Assembly: GCA_046349155.1 (NCBI GenBank)
Contig: JAXMCW010000001.1
Span: forward strand, 1,302,001 to 1,366,000
DNA: 64,000 bases
From: Alsobacter sp046349155
Lineage (GTDB): Bacteria; Pseudomonadota; Alphaproteobacteria; Rhizobiales; Beijerinckiaceae
Direction of reading: 5' to 3'
The position numbers and the translations under genes are program-made. Shown piece after piece: positions 1-8,926 of this stretch (positions are counted from its first letter, which is position 1; each line of letters starts with the position of its first letter). Under the pieces are notes generated by a model that saw only the letters and a program-made list of their open reading frames with translations, was not told the origin of the DNA and ran no database searches.

Positions 1-132
1 CCTTGGCCCGCGGCTCAGCTCCCTGACGAGCGACGCCACGTCCCGCGCCACGCGCTGGTCGTGCAGCGTGCGATGCCGGTCGTTCACGTAGATCGAGTGT
101 TCGCCGTTGAAGAAGTCGCGCCAGGTGCTCAT
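1..132 (-). CDS. SAM-dependent methyltransferase, N-terminal part (cut by window edge)
   Basis: An open frame starts with ATG at 132 and runs off the left edge after 44 codons. The peptide begins MSTWRDFFNGEHSIYVNDRH and continues with a basic, helix-forming segment. This opening (a W-R-D-F/W-x-N-G block followed by I-Y-V-N-x-R-H) resembles the start of class I SAM-dependent methyltransferases common in Hyphomicrobiales, in which the SAM-binding glycine motif would lie just beyond the visible part. No catalytic motif can be seen, so the call is by resemblance of the leader only. The gene is transcribed leftwards, like the cytochrome c and carA genes upstream of it. Confidence 0.45.
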   Translation of the reverse strand, partial: MSTWRDFFNGEHSIYVNDRHRTLHDQRVARDVASLVRELSRGPR

Positions 133-254
133 CCGGATCCAGCGGTCGCAGGGGGCCGGGTCCCGCTGCCGGCCTCGCCGAGGGTGTGGGAGCGGGCCCG
201 CCACCGTCAAGGGAGACGAGGCGTCCCTGGCAACGGGCGCGCGGCGCGGGCCCG

Positions 255-590
255 TCAGGGCTGGTTGACGCTCTTCAGGTAAGCCAGGAAATCCTCGATC
301 TGCGGGGGATCAAACTGGAATTCCGGCATGTCCTGGCCCTTGTGGCCCACGGAAATGCCCTCGGCCAGGGCCTCTTCGAGGTTTTCGAGCTTGAACCGCT
401 TGGAGAGGGTGCGGAATGGAGGAGATTTCGGGTTTGGACTCTCGCCGGTCGGCCCGATCGCGTGACACCCCGCGCAATTTGTCTCCGCGATCAGCTTGCC
501 GCGCTGGACGTTGCCAGCCGCGAGCGCGGTCTGGGCCATGGCGATGGCCGCGGTCGCTAAGACGGCGGCCCGGAGAATGGGGTGCGGCAT
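255..590 (-). CDS. Small periplasmic cytochrome c (class I)
   Basis: The 111-residue protein begins with a cleavable signal peptide (about residues 1-24, ending in ALA) and has one heme c site, NCAGCH, near residue 40. A likely axial methionine lies in GQDMPEF near residue 85, which is the layout of a single-domain class I cytochrome c of about 9 kDa after export. It should carry electrons in the periplasm; the partner is not identifiable from the neighbours. ATG 590 is chosen because GGAGAG lies five bases upstream and the signal peptide starts exactly there; a longer open frame extends to 818 but lies inside carA and would bury the signal peptide. It follows carA on the same strand. Confidence 0.85.
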   Translation of the reverse strand: MPHPILRAAVLATAAIAMAQTALAAGNVQRGKLIAETNCAGCHAIGPTGESPNPKSPPFRTLSKRFKLENLEEALAEGISVGHKGQDMPEFQFDPPQIEDFLAYLKSVNQP

Positions 591-648
591 GGGCCTCTCC
601 GGCGGGCGGCGCGAATCGGGGGGAGCCCCATGCTCACTTGCCGGAAGC

Positions 649-674
649 AGGGCCGCAAGCGTCAGCGCGGCCCT
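649..674 (-). terminator. Hairpin downstream of carA
   Basis: Perfect 8-bp arms AGGGCCGC and GCGGCCCT (649-656 and 667-674) flank a 10-base loop. The hairpin starts 12 bases beyond the carA stop codon. There is no T-run, so this is a terminator-like or mRNA-stabilising hairpin rather than a textbook intrinsic terminator. It separates carA from the cytochrome c gene. Confidence 0.4.
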
Positions 675-685
675 CGTCGAAGCCG

Positions 686-1888
686 TCAACGGGCTTTGTG
701 CTCGTCGATCATCGCCACGAAGCGATCGAACAGGTAGTGGCTGTCCTGCGGACCAGGGGACGCCTCGGGATGGTGCTGCACCGAGAAGGCCGGCCGATCC
801 TTCAGCGCGATCCCGCAATTGGAACCGTCGAACAGGGACACGTGCGTCTCGACCGCGTTCTCGGGCAAGCTGTCCCGGTCCACGGCGAAACCATGGTTCA
901 TGGAGACGATCTCGACCTTGTCGGTCGTGAAGTCCTTCACCGGATGATTGGCGCCGTGATGGCCCTGGTGCATCTTGCGGGTCGTCGCGCCTACGGCGAG
1001 CGCCATCATCTGGTGGCCCAGGCAGATGCCGAAGGTCGGGATCTTGCGGTCGAGGATGGTGCGGATCGCCGGCACGGAGTACTCGCCCGTGGCCGCGGGA
1101 TCACCGGGGCCATTGGACAGGAACACGCCGTCCGGGTTCAGCGCCAGGATGTCTTCGGCGGAGGTCGCGGCGGGAACCACCGTTACCTTGCAGCCGCGCT
1201 CGGCAAGCAGTCGAAGGATGTTGCGCTTGACGCCGTAGTCGATGGCAACGACATGGCGGACAGGCTCGGGTGCAGGAACGTAGCCTTCCCCCAGCCTCCA
1301 GGAGCCTTCCTCCCAACCGTAGCGCTGGGCGGACGTGACCATCGGAACGAGGTCGAGCCCATCCATGGGCGGCAGGGCTGCGGCCTCAGCCTTCAGCGCC
1401 TCGATGTCGAAGTTCCCCGCGGGATCGTGGGCGATCACCGCATTGGGCATGCCGTTTTCGCGGATCCAGGCGGTAAGCGCCCGCGTGTCGATCCCTGCGA
1501 GGCCGACGATGCCCCGCGACTTCAGCCAGAGATCGAAATGGCGCGTGGCGCGCCAATTCGAGGGTTCCGTCACCGCGGTATGCACGACCACGCCCCTCAC
1601 CCCGGAGGCGGCGGCCATGTTGACCGTCTCGACATCCTCCTCGTTCGTCCCGACATTTCCGATGTGGGGGAACGTGAACGTGACGATCTGCCCGGCGTAG
1701 GAGGGGTCGGTAAGGATCTCCTCATAACCCGTCATGGCGGTGTTGAAGCAGACTTCGCCCGTCGTCGTGCCTTCTGCGCCGATGCCGAAGCCCTCGAGGA
1801 CGGTGCCGTCCGCGAGCACGAGCAGCGCGGTCGCCGTGGGCTCCGCCCATCCGGGCGCGCCGGCTTGCTGATCTTGAAGCGTTGCCAT
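686..1888 (-). CDS. carA: Carbamoyl-phosphate synthase small chain (glutaminase subunit)
   Basis: The 400-residue protein has the size and order of CarA: an N-terminal CPSase small-chain domain (TTGEVCFNTAMTGYEEILTD, about 40-60) and a C-terminal class I glutamine amidotransferase domain. The amidotransferase nucleophile is in FGICLGHQM, and the triad His/Glu is in HHPEASPGP near the C-terminus. It hydrolyses glutamine and channels ammonia to CarB to make carbamoyl phosphate for arginine and pyrimidine synthesis. carB is not in the window. ATG 1888 gives the usual MATLxD-like start; a longer frame to 1972 adds an unlike tail. The gene is divergent from yqeY, with 262 bp between them that must hold both promoters. 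Confidence 0.95.
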   Translation of the reverse strand: MATLQDQQAGAPGWAEPTATALLVLADGTVLEGFGIGAEGTTTGEVCFNTAMTGYEEILTDPSYAGQIVTFTFPHIGNVGTNEEDVETVNMAAASGVRGVVVHTAVTEPSNWRATRHFDLWLKSRGIVGLAGIDTRALTAWIRENGMPNAVIAHDPAGNFDIEALKAEAAALPPMDGLDLVPMVTSAQRYGWEEGSWRLGEGYVPAPEPVRHVVAIDYGVKRNILRLLAERGCKVTVVPAATSAEDILALNPDGVFLSNGPGDPAATGEYSVPAIRTILDRKIPTFGICLGHQMMALAVGATTRKMHQGHHGANHPVKDFTTDKVEIVSMNHGFAVDRDSLPENAVETHVSLFDGSNCGIALKDRPAFSVQHHPEASPGPQDSHYLFDRFVAMIDEHKAR

Positions 1889-2150
1889 TTTCGTCCTAAG
1901 TCCAGCCGCCGTCGTTGTCCTGGCGAGACCCTCGTCCGGCTGGCCCGGGCGGTTTCGGTCGAACGCTGTCATGCCAGTGGGTGCGCCCGGCGGGATTGGG
2001 CGGCGGCGCGGAACCTAAGGCCGGCGAAAGCGCGCGTCAACGTCGTGCGGCCGCCGGAAACGTTGGATTTCACAGCAGCTTAGCGGCGCCGCTCGGCTGT
2101 ACTGCCGAATCTGTGGGTCCGGCCACTGCCACACGAGAGGACTTGTCGCT

Positions 2151-2603
2151 ATGCGCGATGCATTCACCACGGCCCTGAAGGACGCCATGAAGGCCGGCGA
2201 CAAGCGCCGGATCTCCACGATCCGCCTCATCACCGCCGCGCTCAAGGACCGGGATATCGAAGCGCGTGGCGTCGGGAAAGGCCCGCTCGGGGACGACGAG
2301 ATTCTCGGCTTGCTCCAGAAGATGGTGAAACAGCGCCAGGAGAGCCTGAAGATCTACGAGGAGAATGCGCGCCCAGAACTGGCCGAGCAGGAGCGCGAGG
2401 AGATCGCGATCATCATGGGCTTCATGCCCCAGCAGATGAGCGAGGCCGAAGTCGCGGCCGCGATCGATGCCGTCGTCGCTGAAACCGGAGCGGCCGGCAT
2501 GAAGGACATGGGCAAGGTGATGGCCGCGCTCAAGGAACGCTATTCGGGCCGCATGGACTTCGGCAAGGCGAGTGCGGCGATCAAGGCGAGGCTGGCGAGC
2601 TAG
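2151..2603 (+). CDS. GatB/YqeY domain protein
   Basis: A 150-residue YqeY-family protein (tRNA amidotransferase GatB C-terminal-like domain): it begins MRDAFTTALKDAMKAGDKRR, has the REEIAIIMGFMPQQMSEAEV segment in the middle, and ends with DFGKASAAIKARL. The family is related to the tRNA-binding tail domain of GatB, but stand-alone YqeY has no firmly established function; a link with tRNA or translation is inference from the fold. AGAGGA lies about ten bases upstream of the ATG. The position between carA and dnaG is a conserved order in Hyphomicrobiales. Confidence 0.9.
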   Translation: MRDAFTTALKDAMKAGDKRRISTIRLITAALKDRDIEARGVGKGPLGDDEILGLLQKMVKQRQESLKIYEENARPELAEQEREEIAIIMGFMPQQMSEAEVAAAIDAVVAETGAAGMKDMGKVMAALKERYSGRMDFGKASAAIKARLAS

Positions 2604-2763
2604 ACCGGAGCGCGATCGCGGTCCTGCCCATTGGCGCCGTCAGGCCGTTCGTGGTCGAGGACGCCGTGTCGGGGATCTGGTCCTGGCCATCGTCCCCCTG
2701 TGAATAGCGGGCGTAACGTCACGATCGTTCCGGCCGGGGCGGCGTTGCCCTATATGTCCCTCG

Positions 2764-4677
2764 ATGCGTTACCCGCCCGGCCTGCTCGACGAGATTCGTG
2801 CCCGCCTCCCCGTGTCGGAGGTGGTTGGCAAGCGCGTCAGGCTGATCAAGGCGGGAAGGGAGTGGAAGGCGCTTTCGCCCTTCAACTCCGAGAAGACACC
2901 GTCCTTCTACGTCAACGACCAGAAGGGCTTCTATCACGACTTCTCGTCCGGCAAGCACGGCGACATCTTCAGTTTCCTGATGGAGATCGAGGGACTGTCC
3001 TTTCCCGAGACGGTCGAGCGGCTTGCCGGGCTGGCTGGCGTCTCGTTGCCCAAACAGTCGGACGAAGCCGAGGCGCAGGAAAGACGTCAGAAGGGCCTGC
3101 ATGAGGTCATGGAGCTCGCCGCGGCCTTCTTCCGGGGAAAGCTCGCCGACCGAGAAGGCGCCAAGGCCAGGGCCTATCTCGAGGGACGGGGCTTGTTCGC
3201 TCCGGTCTGGGAGCAGTTCGGCCTGGGCTATGCGCCAGCGAGCCGGCATGCGCTGCGCGACCATCTTGCCGGGAAGGGGGTGGGCGTGGAGGCCATGGTC
3301 GAGGCGGGCCTGCTCGTGGCAGGAGACGACATTCCCGTCGCCTATGATCGATTTCGCGACAGGGTGATGTTCCCCATCGCCGATTCGAGGGGTCGCGTGA
3401 TCGCCTTTGGCGGTCGCGCCATGGAGAAGGATGTGCCGGCCAAGTACCTCAACTCGCCGGACACTCCGCTCTTCCAAAAGGGGCATGTGCTCTACAACCA
3501 CCACTTGGCCCGCAAGGCGGCGCATGATCGTGGGACCGTCATCGCGGTCGAGGGCTATGTCGACGTGATCGCGATGCATATGGCGGGCTTTCCCAATAGC
3601 GTGGCGCCGCTCGGGACCGCGCTGACGCCTGACCAGCTGAAGCTCATGTGGCGCATGGCCGACGAGCCGGTGCTGTGCTTCGACGGCGATGCGGCCGGCC
3701 GCAGGGCGGCCTATCGGGCTGTCGAGACGGCGCTGCCTCTGATCGAGCCCGGCAAGTCCGTGCGTTTCGCCCTGCTTCCTGAGGGGCAGGATCCCGATGA
3801 CCTCGCCCGCTCGGGCGGGGCCGACAGCCTTGCGCGGGTGCTCGACGCAGCCTTGCCGCTCGTCAGCCTGCTGTGGTCCAGGGAAGTCGAGGCCACACCT
3901 CTCGACACGCCCGAGCGGCGTGCGGCCCTGGAAAAAAGGCTCCGGGAAAAACTGGCGGTCGTCGCGAACGAGGACTTGCGTCGGCACTACAGGATGGAGT
4001 TGGAGCGCCGGCTTCGCGAGTTGCTGGGAGCCAACGCCGCCGGTGAGCCTCGCCGGAGCCGGGGGGGCGACCAGCGCGGCGCGCGGTCCGGACGGGGCAG
4101 GGACGACCGTCGCCCGTCCGGCATGCCGGAGGTGTTGCGTGCGAGCGAAAGCTTGGCGCGCAGCCCGCTTTTCACCGGCGCGTCGGCCATTTCTCCGCGT
4201 GAGGCGCTCATATTGATGGCGCTCGTCGCTCATCCCGAGCTATTGGCCGAGCACGCCGAAATGCTGGCCGGCCTTGACCTCGACCGTGTCGAGAGCCGGA
4301 AAATCCGCCAGGCTCTGGTGGACTTTGACGCGGATTGGGCCAGCGCCACCGGCGGCGGCGCGCGCGAGGCGCTGGAGCGCGCCGGGCTCGCACAGGAACT
4401 GGCGCGGCTGGAGCTCGCCGTGCGGTTTGGCGACCGATGGTGTCTTGACTCAGCGGCCAATCCTTTGGAAGTGAAGGAAAGCGTCCGGCAAGCCATCACC
4501 TTGCATCGGCGGGCCTCGACGCTACATAACGAGCTCGCGTTGGCGCGCTCGGCCTTCGCCCAGGAGGCCAGCGAGGCGAACTTGGCCTGGATTCGCGATT
4601 TACGGTCGCAGATTTCCACGCTGGAGGGAACCGAGGCCGAGTTGGAGCGTGTTGCAGGCGATCAGAGCGCCGTGTAG
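2764..4677 (+). CDS. dnaG: DNA primase, with degenerate zinc-binding domain
   Basis: The 637-residue primase synthesises RNA primers at the replication fork. Domains in order are an N-terminal CHC2 zinc-ribbon-like domain (about 1-100), the catalytic core, and TOPRIM with the acidic motifs AVEGYVDVI and CFDGDAAG (about 260-320). The C-terminal DnaB-binding helical region follows a charged linker (about 430-460). The four zinc ligands of the CHC2 domain are replaced: LSPFN has S38 and N41 where C and H are expected, and YHDFSS has D59 and S62 where two cysteines are expected, although the surrounding residues (EKTPSF, GKHGDIF) are kept. The gene lies upstream of rpoD in the classic macromolecular-synthesis order. 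The start ATG 2764 matches the family start (MRYPPGLLDEIRARLPVSEVV). Confidence 0.96.
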   Translation: MRYPPGLLDEIRARLPVSEVVGKRVRLIKAGREWKALSPFNSEKTPSFYVNDQKGFYHDFSSGKHGDIFSFLMEIEGLSFPETVERLAGLAGVSLPKQSDEAEAQERRQKGLHEVMELAAAFFRGKLADREGAKARAYLEGRGLFAPVWEQFGLGYAPASRHALRDHLAGKGVGVEAMVEAGLLVAGDDIPVAYDRFRDRVMFPIADSRGRVIAFGGRAMEKDVPAKYLNSPDTPLFQKGHVLYNHHLARKAAHDRGTVIAVEGYVDVIAMHMAGFPNSVAPLGTALTPDQLKLMWRMADEPVLCFDGDAAGRRAAYRAVETALPLIEPGKSVRFALLPEGQDPDDLARSGGADSLARVLDAALPLVSLLWSREVEATPLDTPERRAALEKRLREKLAVVANEDLRRHYRMELERRLRELLGANAAGEPRRSRGGDQRGARSGRGRDDRRPSGMPEVLRASESLARSPLFTGASAISPREALILMALVAHPELLAEHAEMLAGLDLDRVESRKIRQALVDFDADWASATGGGAREALERAGLAQELARLELAVRFGDRWCLDSAANPLEVKESVRQAITLHRRASTLHNELALARSAFAQEASEANLAWIRDLRSQISTLEGTEAELERVAGDQSAV

Positions 4678-4988
4678 GGGCGTCTCCTTCGAACGGGCGG
4701 CCATTCAGGCGCCATCAGTTGCGAGCGTAGCAGGTCGCCGTTCCGCGGGACCTTGAGAATGTAGGCAGGGACACAGAGCGGGACCAAGCATCGCCCACCC
4801 CCAATTCAGTCGTGCGGACGGCCGAGTCGGTGGCGGTTAACGGTGTCTTGAAACTTCGCGGCGTTTCCTGCGCAAATTGGAATGGACGGGGTGGACGGGC
4901 ACGGCCTGCGCCGCCCCTTCGAACGTTGAAAGGTCGGCGGACGTGACCTGCAAAGGCTCATCCGACGGCAGGCGTGGAGCGACCAGGC
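4678..4988. other. dnaG-rpoD intergenic region
   Basis: 311 bp without a credible gene. It should carry rpoD control signals. The best -35-like hexamer is TTGAAA at 4848-4853, but no good -10 follows at 16-18 bases, so I do not call a promoter. I see no strong hairpin or RNA gene. The long reverse-strand frame starting in this region is a shadow of rpoD. Confidence 0.6.
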
Positions 4989-6992
4989 ATGGCGACGAAG
5001 ACGAACGAGAAGGCCGAGGGCGACGTAGCGGATGCGCCGCAGACGGATAGCCCGCTTCTCGACCTGACCGACCAGGCCGTCAAGCGCATGATCAAACTCG
5101 CCAAGAAGCGAGGGTTCGTCACCTATGAAGAGTTGAACGAAGTCCTGCCCTCGGAGGAAGTGACCTCCGAGCAGATCGAGGACATTCTCGCGATGCTCAA
5201 CGAAATGGGCATCAACGTCATCGAGTCCGAAGAGGCTGACGGCGACCGCACGGACGCTCCCGCGGCCGACGAAGCCGACGATGAAGAGGGGGGCGACCTC
5301 GTCGAGGCCGCTCCGCGCGCCGTCGTCGCCAAGGCTGAGCGGGCCGAGCCCGCCGACCGGACCGACGACCCCGTGCGGATGTACCTGCGCGAGATGGGCT
5401 CGGTCGAACTCCTGTCCCGCGAGGGTGAGATCGCCATCGCTAAGCGGATCGAGGCGGGGCGCGAGGCGATGATCGCCGGGCTCTGCGAGAGCCCGCTCAC
5501 GTTCCAGGCCATCATCATCTGGCGTGACGAACTGAACGACGGCAAGGTGCTGTTGCGTGACATCATTGACCTCGAGGCCACCTATGCAGGTCCTGAGGGC
5601 AAGGGCGCGCCCAAGGTCGCGGAAGGGGAAGAGGAAGCGGCCGAGGCCGAGCCGGCAGAGGTTGGGGAGGGCGGCGAGCCTCCTATTCCTGAAGGCGATC
5701 TCGACGAGGACGACATGGAGAACAACGTCTCCCTGTCGGCCATGGAGGCTGAGCTCAAGCCCAAGGTGCTCGAGACGTTCGACCGGATCGCTGACGCCTA
5801 CAAGAAGCTGCGCCGACTGCAGGACCAGAACGTCGAGTCCAAGCTTCAGAACACCACGCTCTCGCCTGCGCAGGAGCGCAAGTACAAGAAACTGAAGGAA
5901 GAGATTGTCGTCGACGTCAAGTCGCTGTCGCTCAACCAGAACCGCATCGATGCGCTGGTCGAGCAACTCTACGACATCAACAAGCGTCTGATGAGCAACG
6001 AGGGGCGCCTGATGCGCCTCGCCGAGAGCTATCGCGTCTCTCGCGACGACTTCCTGAAGAATTATCAGGGGTCTGAGCTCGACCCCAAGTGGTTGCTTCG
6101 CGTGTCCAAGCTCGGCAGCCGCGGATGGAAGGAGTTCGTGGCCAACGACAAGGACCAGATCAAGGACATCCGCCAGGAGATCCACAACCTCGCGTCGGAG
6201 ACCGGGCTGGAGATCCAGGAGTTCCGCAAGATCGTCCACATGGTCCAGAAGGGCGAGCGCGAAGCCCGTCAGGCCAAGAAGGAGATGGTCGAGGCCAATC
6301 TGCGCCTCGTGATTTCCATCGCCAAGAAATACACGAACCGCGGCCTGCAGTTCCTGGATCTGATCCAGGAGGGCAACATCGGCCTCATGAAGGCCGTCGA
6401 CAAGTTTGAGTATCGGCGTGGCTACAAGTTCTCCACGTACGCCACGTGGTGGATCCGGCAGGCCATAACCCGGTCGATTGCGGATCAGGCGCGCACGATC
6501 CGCATCCCTGTCCACATGATCGAAACGATCAACAAGATCGTTCGCACGAGCCGGCAGATGCTCCACGAGATCGGCCGCGAGCCGACCCCGGAGGAACTGG
6601 CGGAGAAGCTGGCCATGCCGCTGGAGAAAGTGCGCAAGGTCCTCAAGATCGCCAAGGAGCCCATTTCGCTCGAGACACCCATCGGCGACGAGGAGGACTC
6701 GCATCTCGGTGACTTCATCGAGGACAAGAATGCGATCCTTCCGATCGACGCGGCGATCCAGTCCAACCTTCGCGAGACGACGACCCGCGTGCTCGCCTCG
6801 CTTACGCCCCGCGAGGAGCGGGTGCTGCGCATGCGCTTTGGCATCGGCATGAACACCGACCACACGCTGGAAGAAGTGGGCCAGCAGTTTTCGGTGACGC
6901 GCGAGCGCATCCGTCAGATCGAGGCCAAGGCGCTCCGCAAGCTCAAGCACCCGAGCCGTAGCCGCAAGCTGCGGAGCTTTCTGGACAACTGA
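4989..6992 (+). CDS. rpoD: RNA polymerase primary sigma factor (sigma-70)
   Basis: The 667-residue sigma-70 has region 1.1 (about 20-90, ending LNEMGINVIE), region 1.2 (DDPVRMYLREMGSVELLSRE), a long acidic alphaproteobacterial spacer in the non-conserved region (about 205-250, rich in E, A and G), and region 2 with the -10-recognising and melting segment YKFSTYATWWIRQAITRSIA. Region 3 and region 4 follow, with the -35-recognising helix in QQFSVTRERIRQIEAKALRK. It directs housekeeping transcription. Two starts are possible: GTG 4974 and ATG 4989. ATG 4989 is preferred because it gives the common MATKxxE start and has GGAGCG nine bases upstream. Confidence 0.97.
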   Translation: MATKTNEKAEGDVADAPQTDSPLLDLTDQAVKRMIKLAKKRGFVTYEELNEVLPSEEVTSEQIEDILAMLNEMGINVIESEEADGDRTDAPAADEADDEEGGDLVEAAPRAVVAKAERAEPADRTDDPVRMYLREMGSVELLSREGEIAIAKRIEAGREAMIAGLCESPLTFQAIIIWRDELNDGKVLLRDIIDLEATYAGPEGKGAPKVAEGEEEAAEAEPAEVGEGGEPPIPEGDLDEDDMENNVSLSAMEAELKPKVLETFDRIADAYKKLRRLQDQNVESKLQNTTLSPAQERKYKKLKEEIVVDVKSLSLNQNRIDALVEQLYDINKRLMSNEGRLMRLAESYRVSRDDFLKNYQGSELDPKWLLRVSKLGSRGWKEFVANDKDQIKDIRQEIHNLASETGLEIQEFRKIVHMVQKGEREARQAKKEMVEANLRLVISIAKKYTNRGLQFLDLIQEGNIGLMKAVDKFEYRRGYKFSTYATWWIRQAITRSIADQARTIRIPVHMIETINKIVRTSRQMLHEIGREPTPEELAEKLAMPLEKVRKVLKIAKEPISLETPIGDEEDSHLGDFIEDKNAILPIDAAIQSNLRETTTRVLASLTPREERVLRMRFGIGMNTDHTLEEVGQQFSVTRERIRQIEAKALRKLKHPSRSRKLRSFLDN

Positions 6993-7421
6993 GCATTGGA
7001 CCCGGCGGCGTTATGCTGCCGGACTCCGCGGGCGCCCGACGGCGTACGCCCGTGTGGTGGCGCGTCAGGGCGACGCGCCACCCGATCGGGCTCCAGAGGC
7101 TGGCCGCGCTTGGAGTAGGCGTCAGCGGGTGCTTCCAAGCGACGCATCTAGCCCCCACGCGTGCATCCGCCCACCGCCCGCCGGTACCGTGCAGAAGGGG
7201 GTGTCTCCCAGCGTTGCCTACTGCGTGCGGTGGAGCGTCGGCGCCGGAGCAACGACCGTGAGAGCGCACCCTATCCCGGTTTCGACGGTCACAGGCATCC
7301 TGCCCAAAAACGGTTAGCTCCCCTTCAATCGCTGCCGCACGCTCCATGCCCGGGCCGCGCGGCAGCGGTGTGAGCGGACGTATGGCCTGAAGGGTCCTTC
7401 AAGGCTATGAGACGGCGGGCC
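6993..7421. other. Gene-free stretch between rpoD and the MATE exporter gene
   Basis: About 430 bp with no supported gene and no tRNA or rRNA. It holds a strong hairpin (7056-7082, listed separately) that probably ends rpoD transcription. Close to the exporter gene is a second imperfect inverted repeat: TGAAGG-GT-CCTTCA at 7388-7401, extendable by GCC/GGC pairs across a one-base bulge. That repeat is a possible operator or 5'-leader hairpin for the MATE gene. Short open frames here show no family resemblance and are not called. Confidence 0.55.
7056..7082 (+). terminator. Strong hairpin downstream of rpoD
   Basis: An 11-bp perfect stem GGTGGCGCGTC/GACGCGCCACC around a five-base loop (AGGGC), starting 64 bases after the rpoD stop codon. 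It lacks a T-run, which is common for GC-rich alphaproteobacteria. It is probably the 3' end or a processing/stability hairpin of the rpoD mRNA. Confidence 0.5.
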
Positions 7422-8849
7422 ATGTCCGCCCCCGCATCGACCCTATCCCATTCCCACGTTCCGACCCCCGGCGAGGAAGTTCGCTCCACGCTGGCGCTTG
7501 CCATGCCGCTCGTGCTGACTAACGTTGCGCAGACCGGGATGACCACGACGGACGTGCTGATGATGGGGCATCTCGGACCATCGGCGGTTGCTGCCGGCGC
7601 GCTTGGCGCAAACCTGTACTTCGCACTGCTCATCTTCGGAATCGGGGTGATGAGCGCGACCGCGCCCCTGGTGGCGTCCGAGCGTGGACGAAATCGGTTC
7701 GCTGTGCGCGAGGTGCGTCGCACCGTCCGCCAGGGCCTCTGGGCTGCAGTTTCGGTGTCCATCCCTGCCTGGGTCGTCTTGTGGCATGGAGAGGCTATTC
7801 TGCTGCTTATGCACCAGGAGCCCTCGTTGGCTGCCGCAGCCGGAGGCTATCTGCGCACGCTGCTCTGGAGCTTCTTGCCCTTCCAGGCCTACCTCGTGCT
7901 GCGCTCCTTCCTTGCCGCGATGGAAAGGCCGATGTGGGCGCTCGTGGCCGTGGTGCTCGGCCTTGTGAGCAACGTCTTCTTGAACTGGGTGCTCATCTTC
8001 GGGCATCTCGGCTCGCCGGCCATGGGGCTGCCTGGATCCGGCCTGGCGACGTTTCTCGCGACCTGCCTGATGGTCCTTGCCCTCGTCGCCGTCATCCTGC
8101 GCGACCGGCGTTTTCGCCGCTATCACCTGTTCGGGCGTTGGTGGCGGGCGGACTGGCCCCGCTTCATGGAGTTTTGGCGACTTGGGCTTCCCATCGGCCT
8201 GACTCTCGCGTTCGAGGTCACGATCTTCAACGCGGCGGTGTTTCTCATGGGATTGTTCGGCGCTGCGGCGCTTGCGGCCCATTCAATCGCCATTCAGATC
8301 GCCTCGCTGACCTTCATGGTTCCACTTGGTTTCTCCCAGGCTGTGACGGTGAGGGTGGGACGAGCTTTCGGCGCACGCGATATTCCCGCGATATCTCGGG
8401 CAGGCTGGACGGCCTTCGCGCTTGGTGTCGGCTTCATGGCGGTGACGGCCATCATGATGCTGGCCGTGCCCCGCATCCTGATCGGAGCCTTCATCGATCT
8501 TTCCGCTCCGGCGAGCGCGCCGGTCATCGAGTTTGCCGTCGTCTTCCTGGCGCTCGCCGCCTTGTTCCAGGTTGCAGACGGCGCGCAGGTGATGGGCGCC
8601 GGCATGCTGCGCGGCCTGCACGATACGCGGATCCCCATGATCTATGCCGCGATCGGCTACTGGGGACTCGGGCTACCCATTGGCATCCTGCTCGCGTTTT
8701 GGGGAGGCTGGCAGGGTGTGGGCCTGTGGATCGGACTTGCCGCCGGTCTTACGGTGGTCGCGGTGCTGATGGTTGCGCGCTGGTTGCGTCGGGAAGCGCT
8801 TGGACTGCTCCCGCGACCCGCCACGAATGAGCTTGGCCCCGACCCTTGA
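7422..8849 (+). CDS. MATE-family multidrug efflux transporter (NorM type)
   Basis: A polytopic inner-membrane protein of about 475 residues. About twelve hydrophobic segments form two six-helix MatE halves (first half opening EEVRSTLALAMPLVLTNVAQ; second half from FMEFWRLGLPIGLTLAFEV). It should export cationic drugs or metabolites by sodium or proton antiport; the substrate cannot be read from sequence. Two starts are possible, ATG 7407 and ATG 7422. The latter gives MSAPAST, close to family starts, but neither has a strong Shine-Dalgarno sequence. The aldolase-like gene follows 77 bp downstream on the same strand, so co-transcription is possible. Confidence 0.88.
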   Translation: MSAPASTLSHSHVPTPGEEVRSTLALAMPLVLTNVAQTGMTTTDVLMMGHLGPSAVAAGALGANLYFALLIFGIGVMSATAPLVASERGRNRFAVREVRRTVRQGLWAAVSVSIPAWVVLWHGEAILLLMHQEPSLAAAAGGYLRTLLWSFLPFQAYLVLRSFLAAMERPMWALVAVVLGLVSNVFLNWVLIFGHLGSPAMGLPGSGLATFLATCLMVLALVAVILRDRRFRRYHLFGRWWRADWPRFMEFWRLGLPIGLTLAFEVTIFNAAVFLMGLFGAAALAAHSIAIQIASLTFMVPLGFSQAVTVRVGRAFGARDIPAISRAGWTAFALGVGFMAVTAIMMLAVPRILIGAFIDLSAPASAPVIEFAVVFLALAALFQVADGAQVMGAGMLRGLHDTRIPMIYAAIGYWGLGLPIGILLAFWGGWQGVGLWIGLAAGLTVVAVLMVARWLRREALGLLPRPATNELGPDP

Positions 8850-8926
8850 ACCTTGGTAGCGTGCCGCCCGCGAGGCTGGACGGTGCCACAACCCCGCGTC
8901 CATTTCCTGGAGCCCCCGAGCAACCC

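Noticed and set aside
686..818. Longer start of the cytochrome c gene (frame opening at 818)
   Set aside because: It would overlap carA and place 76 residues before an otherwise perfect signal peptide.
2719..4233. 504-codon minus-strand frame over dnaG
   Set aside because: Antisense shadow of a complete primase gene.
4806..6950. 714-codon open frame on the minus strand opposite rpoD
   Set aside because: It lies exactly over rpoD; its sequence is a Leu/Asp/Val/His-rich shadow of the acidic and lysine-rich sigma factor codons, with no family resemblance.
6993..7406. Possible tRNA after rpoD
   Set aside because: GGTTTCGACGG near 7280 looked like a T-loop at first, but no matching acceptor stem, anticodon arm or GGTTCGANTCC box is present.
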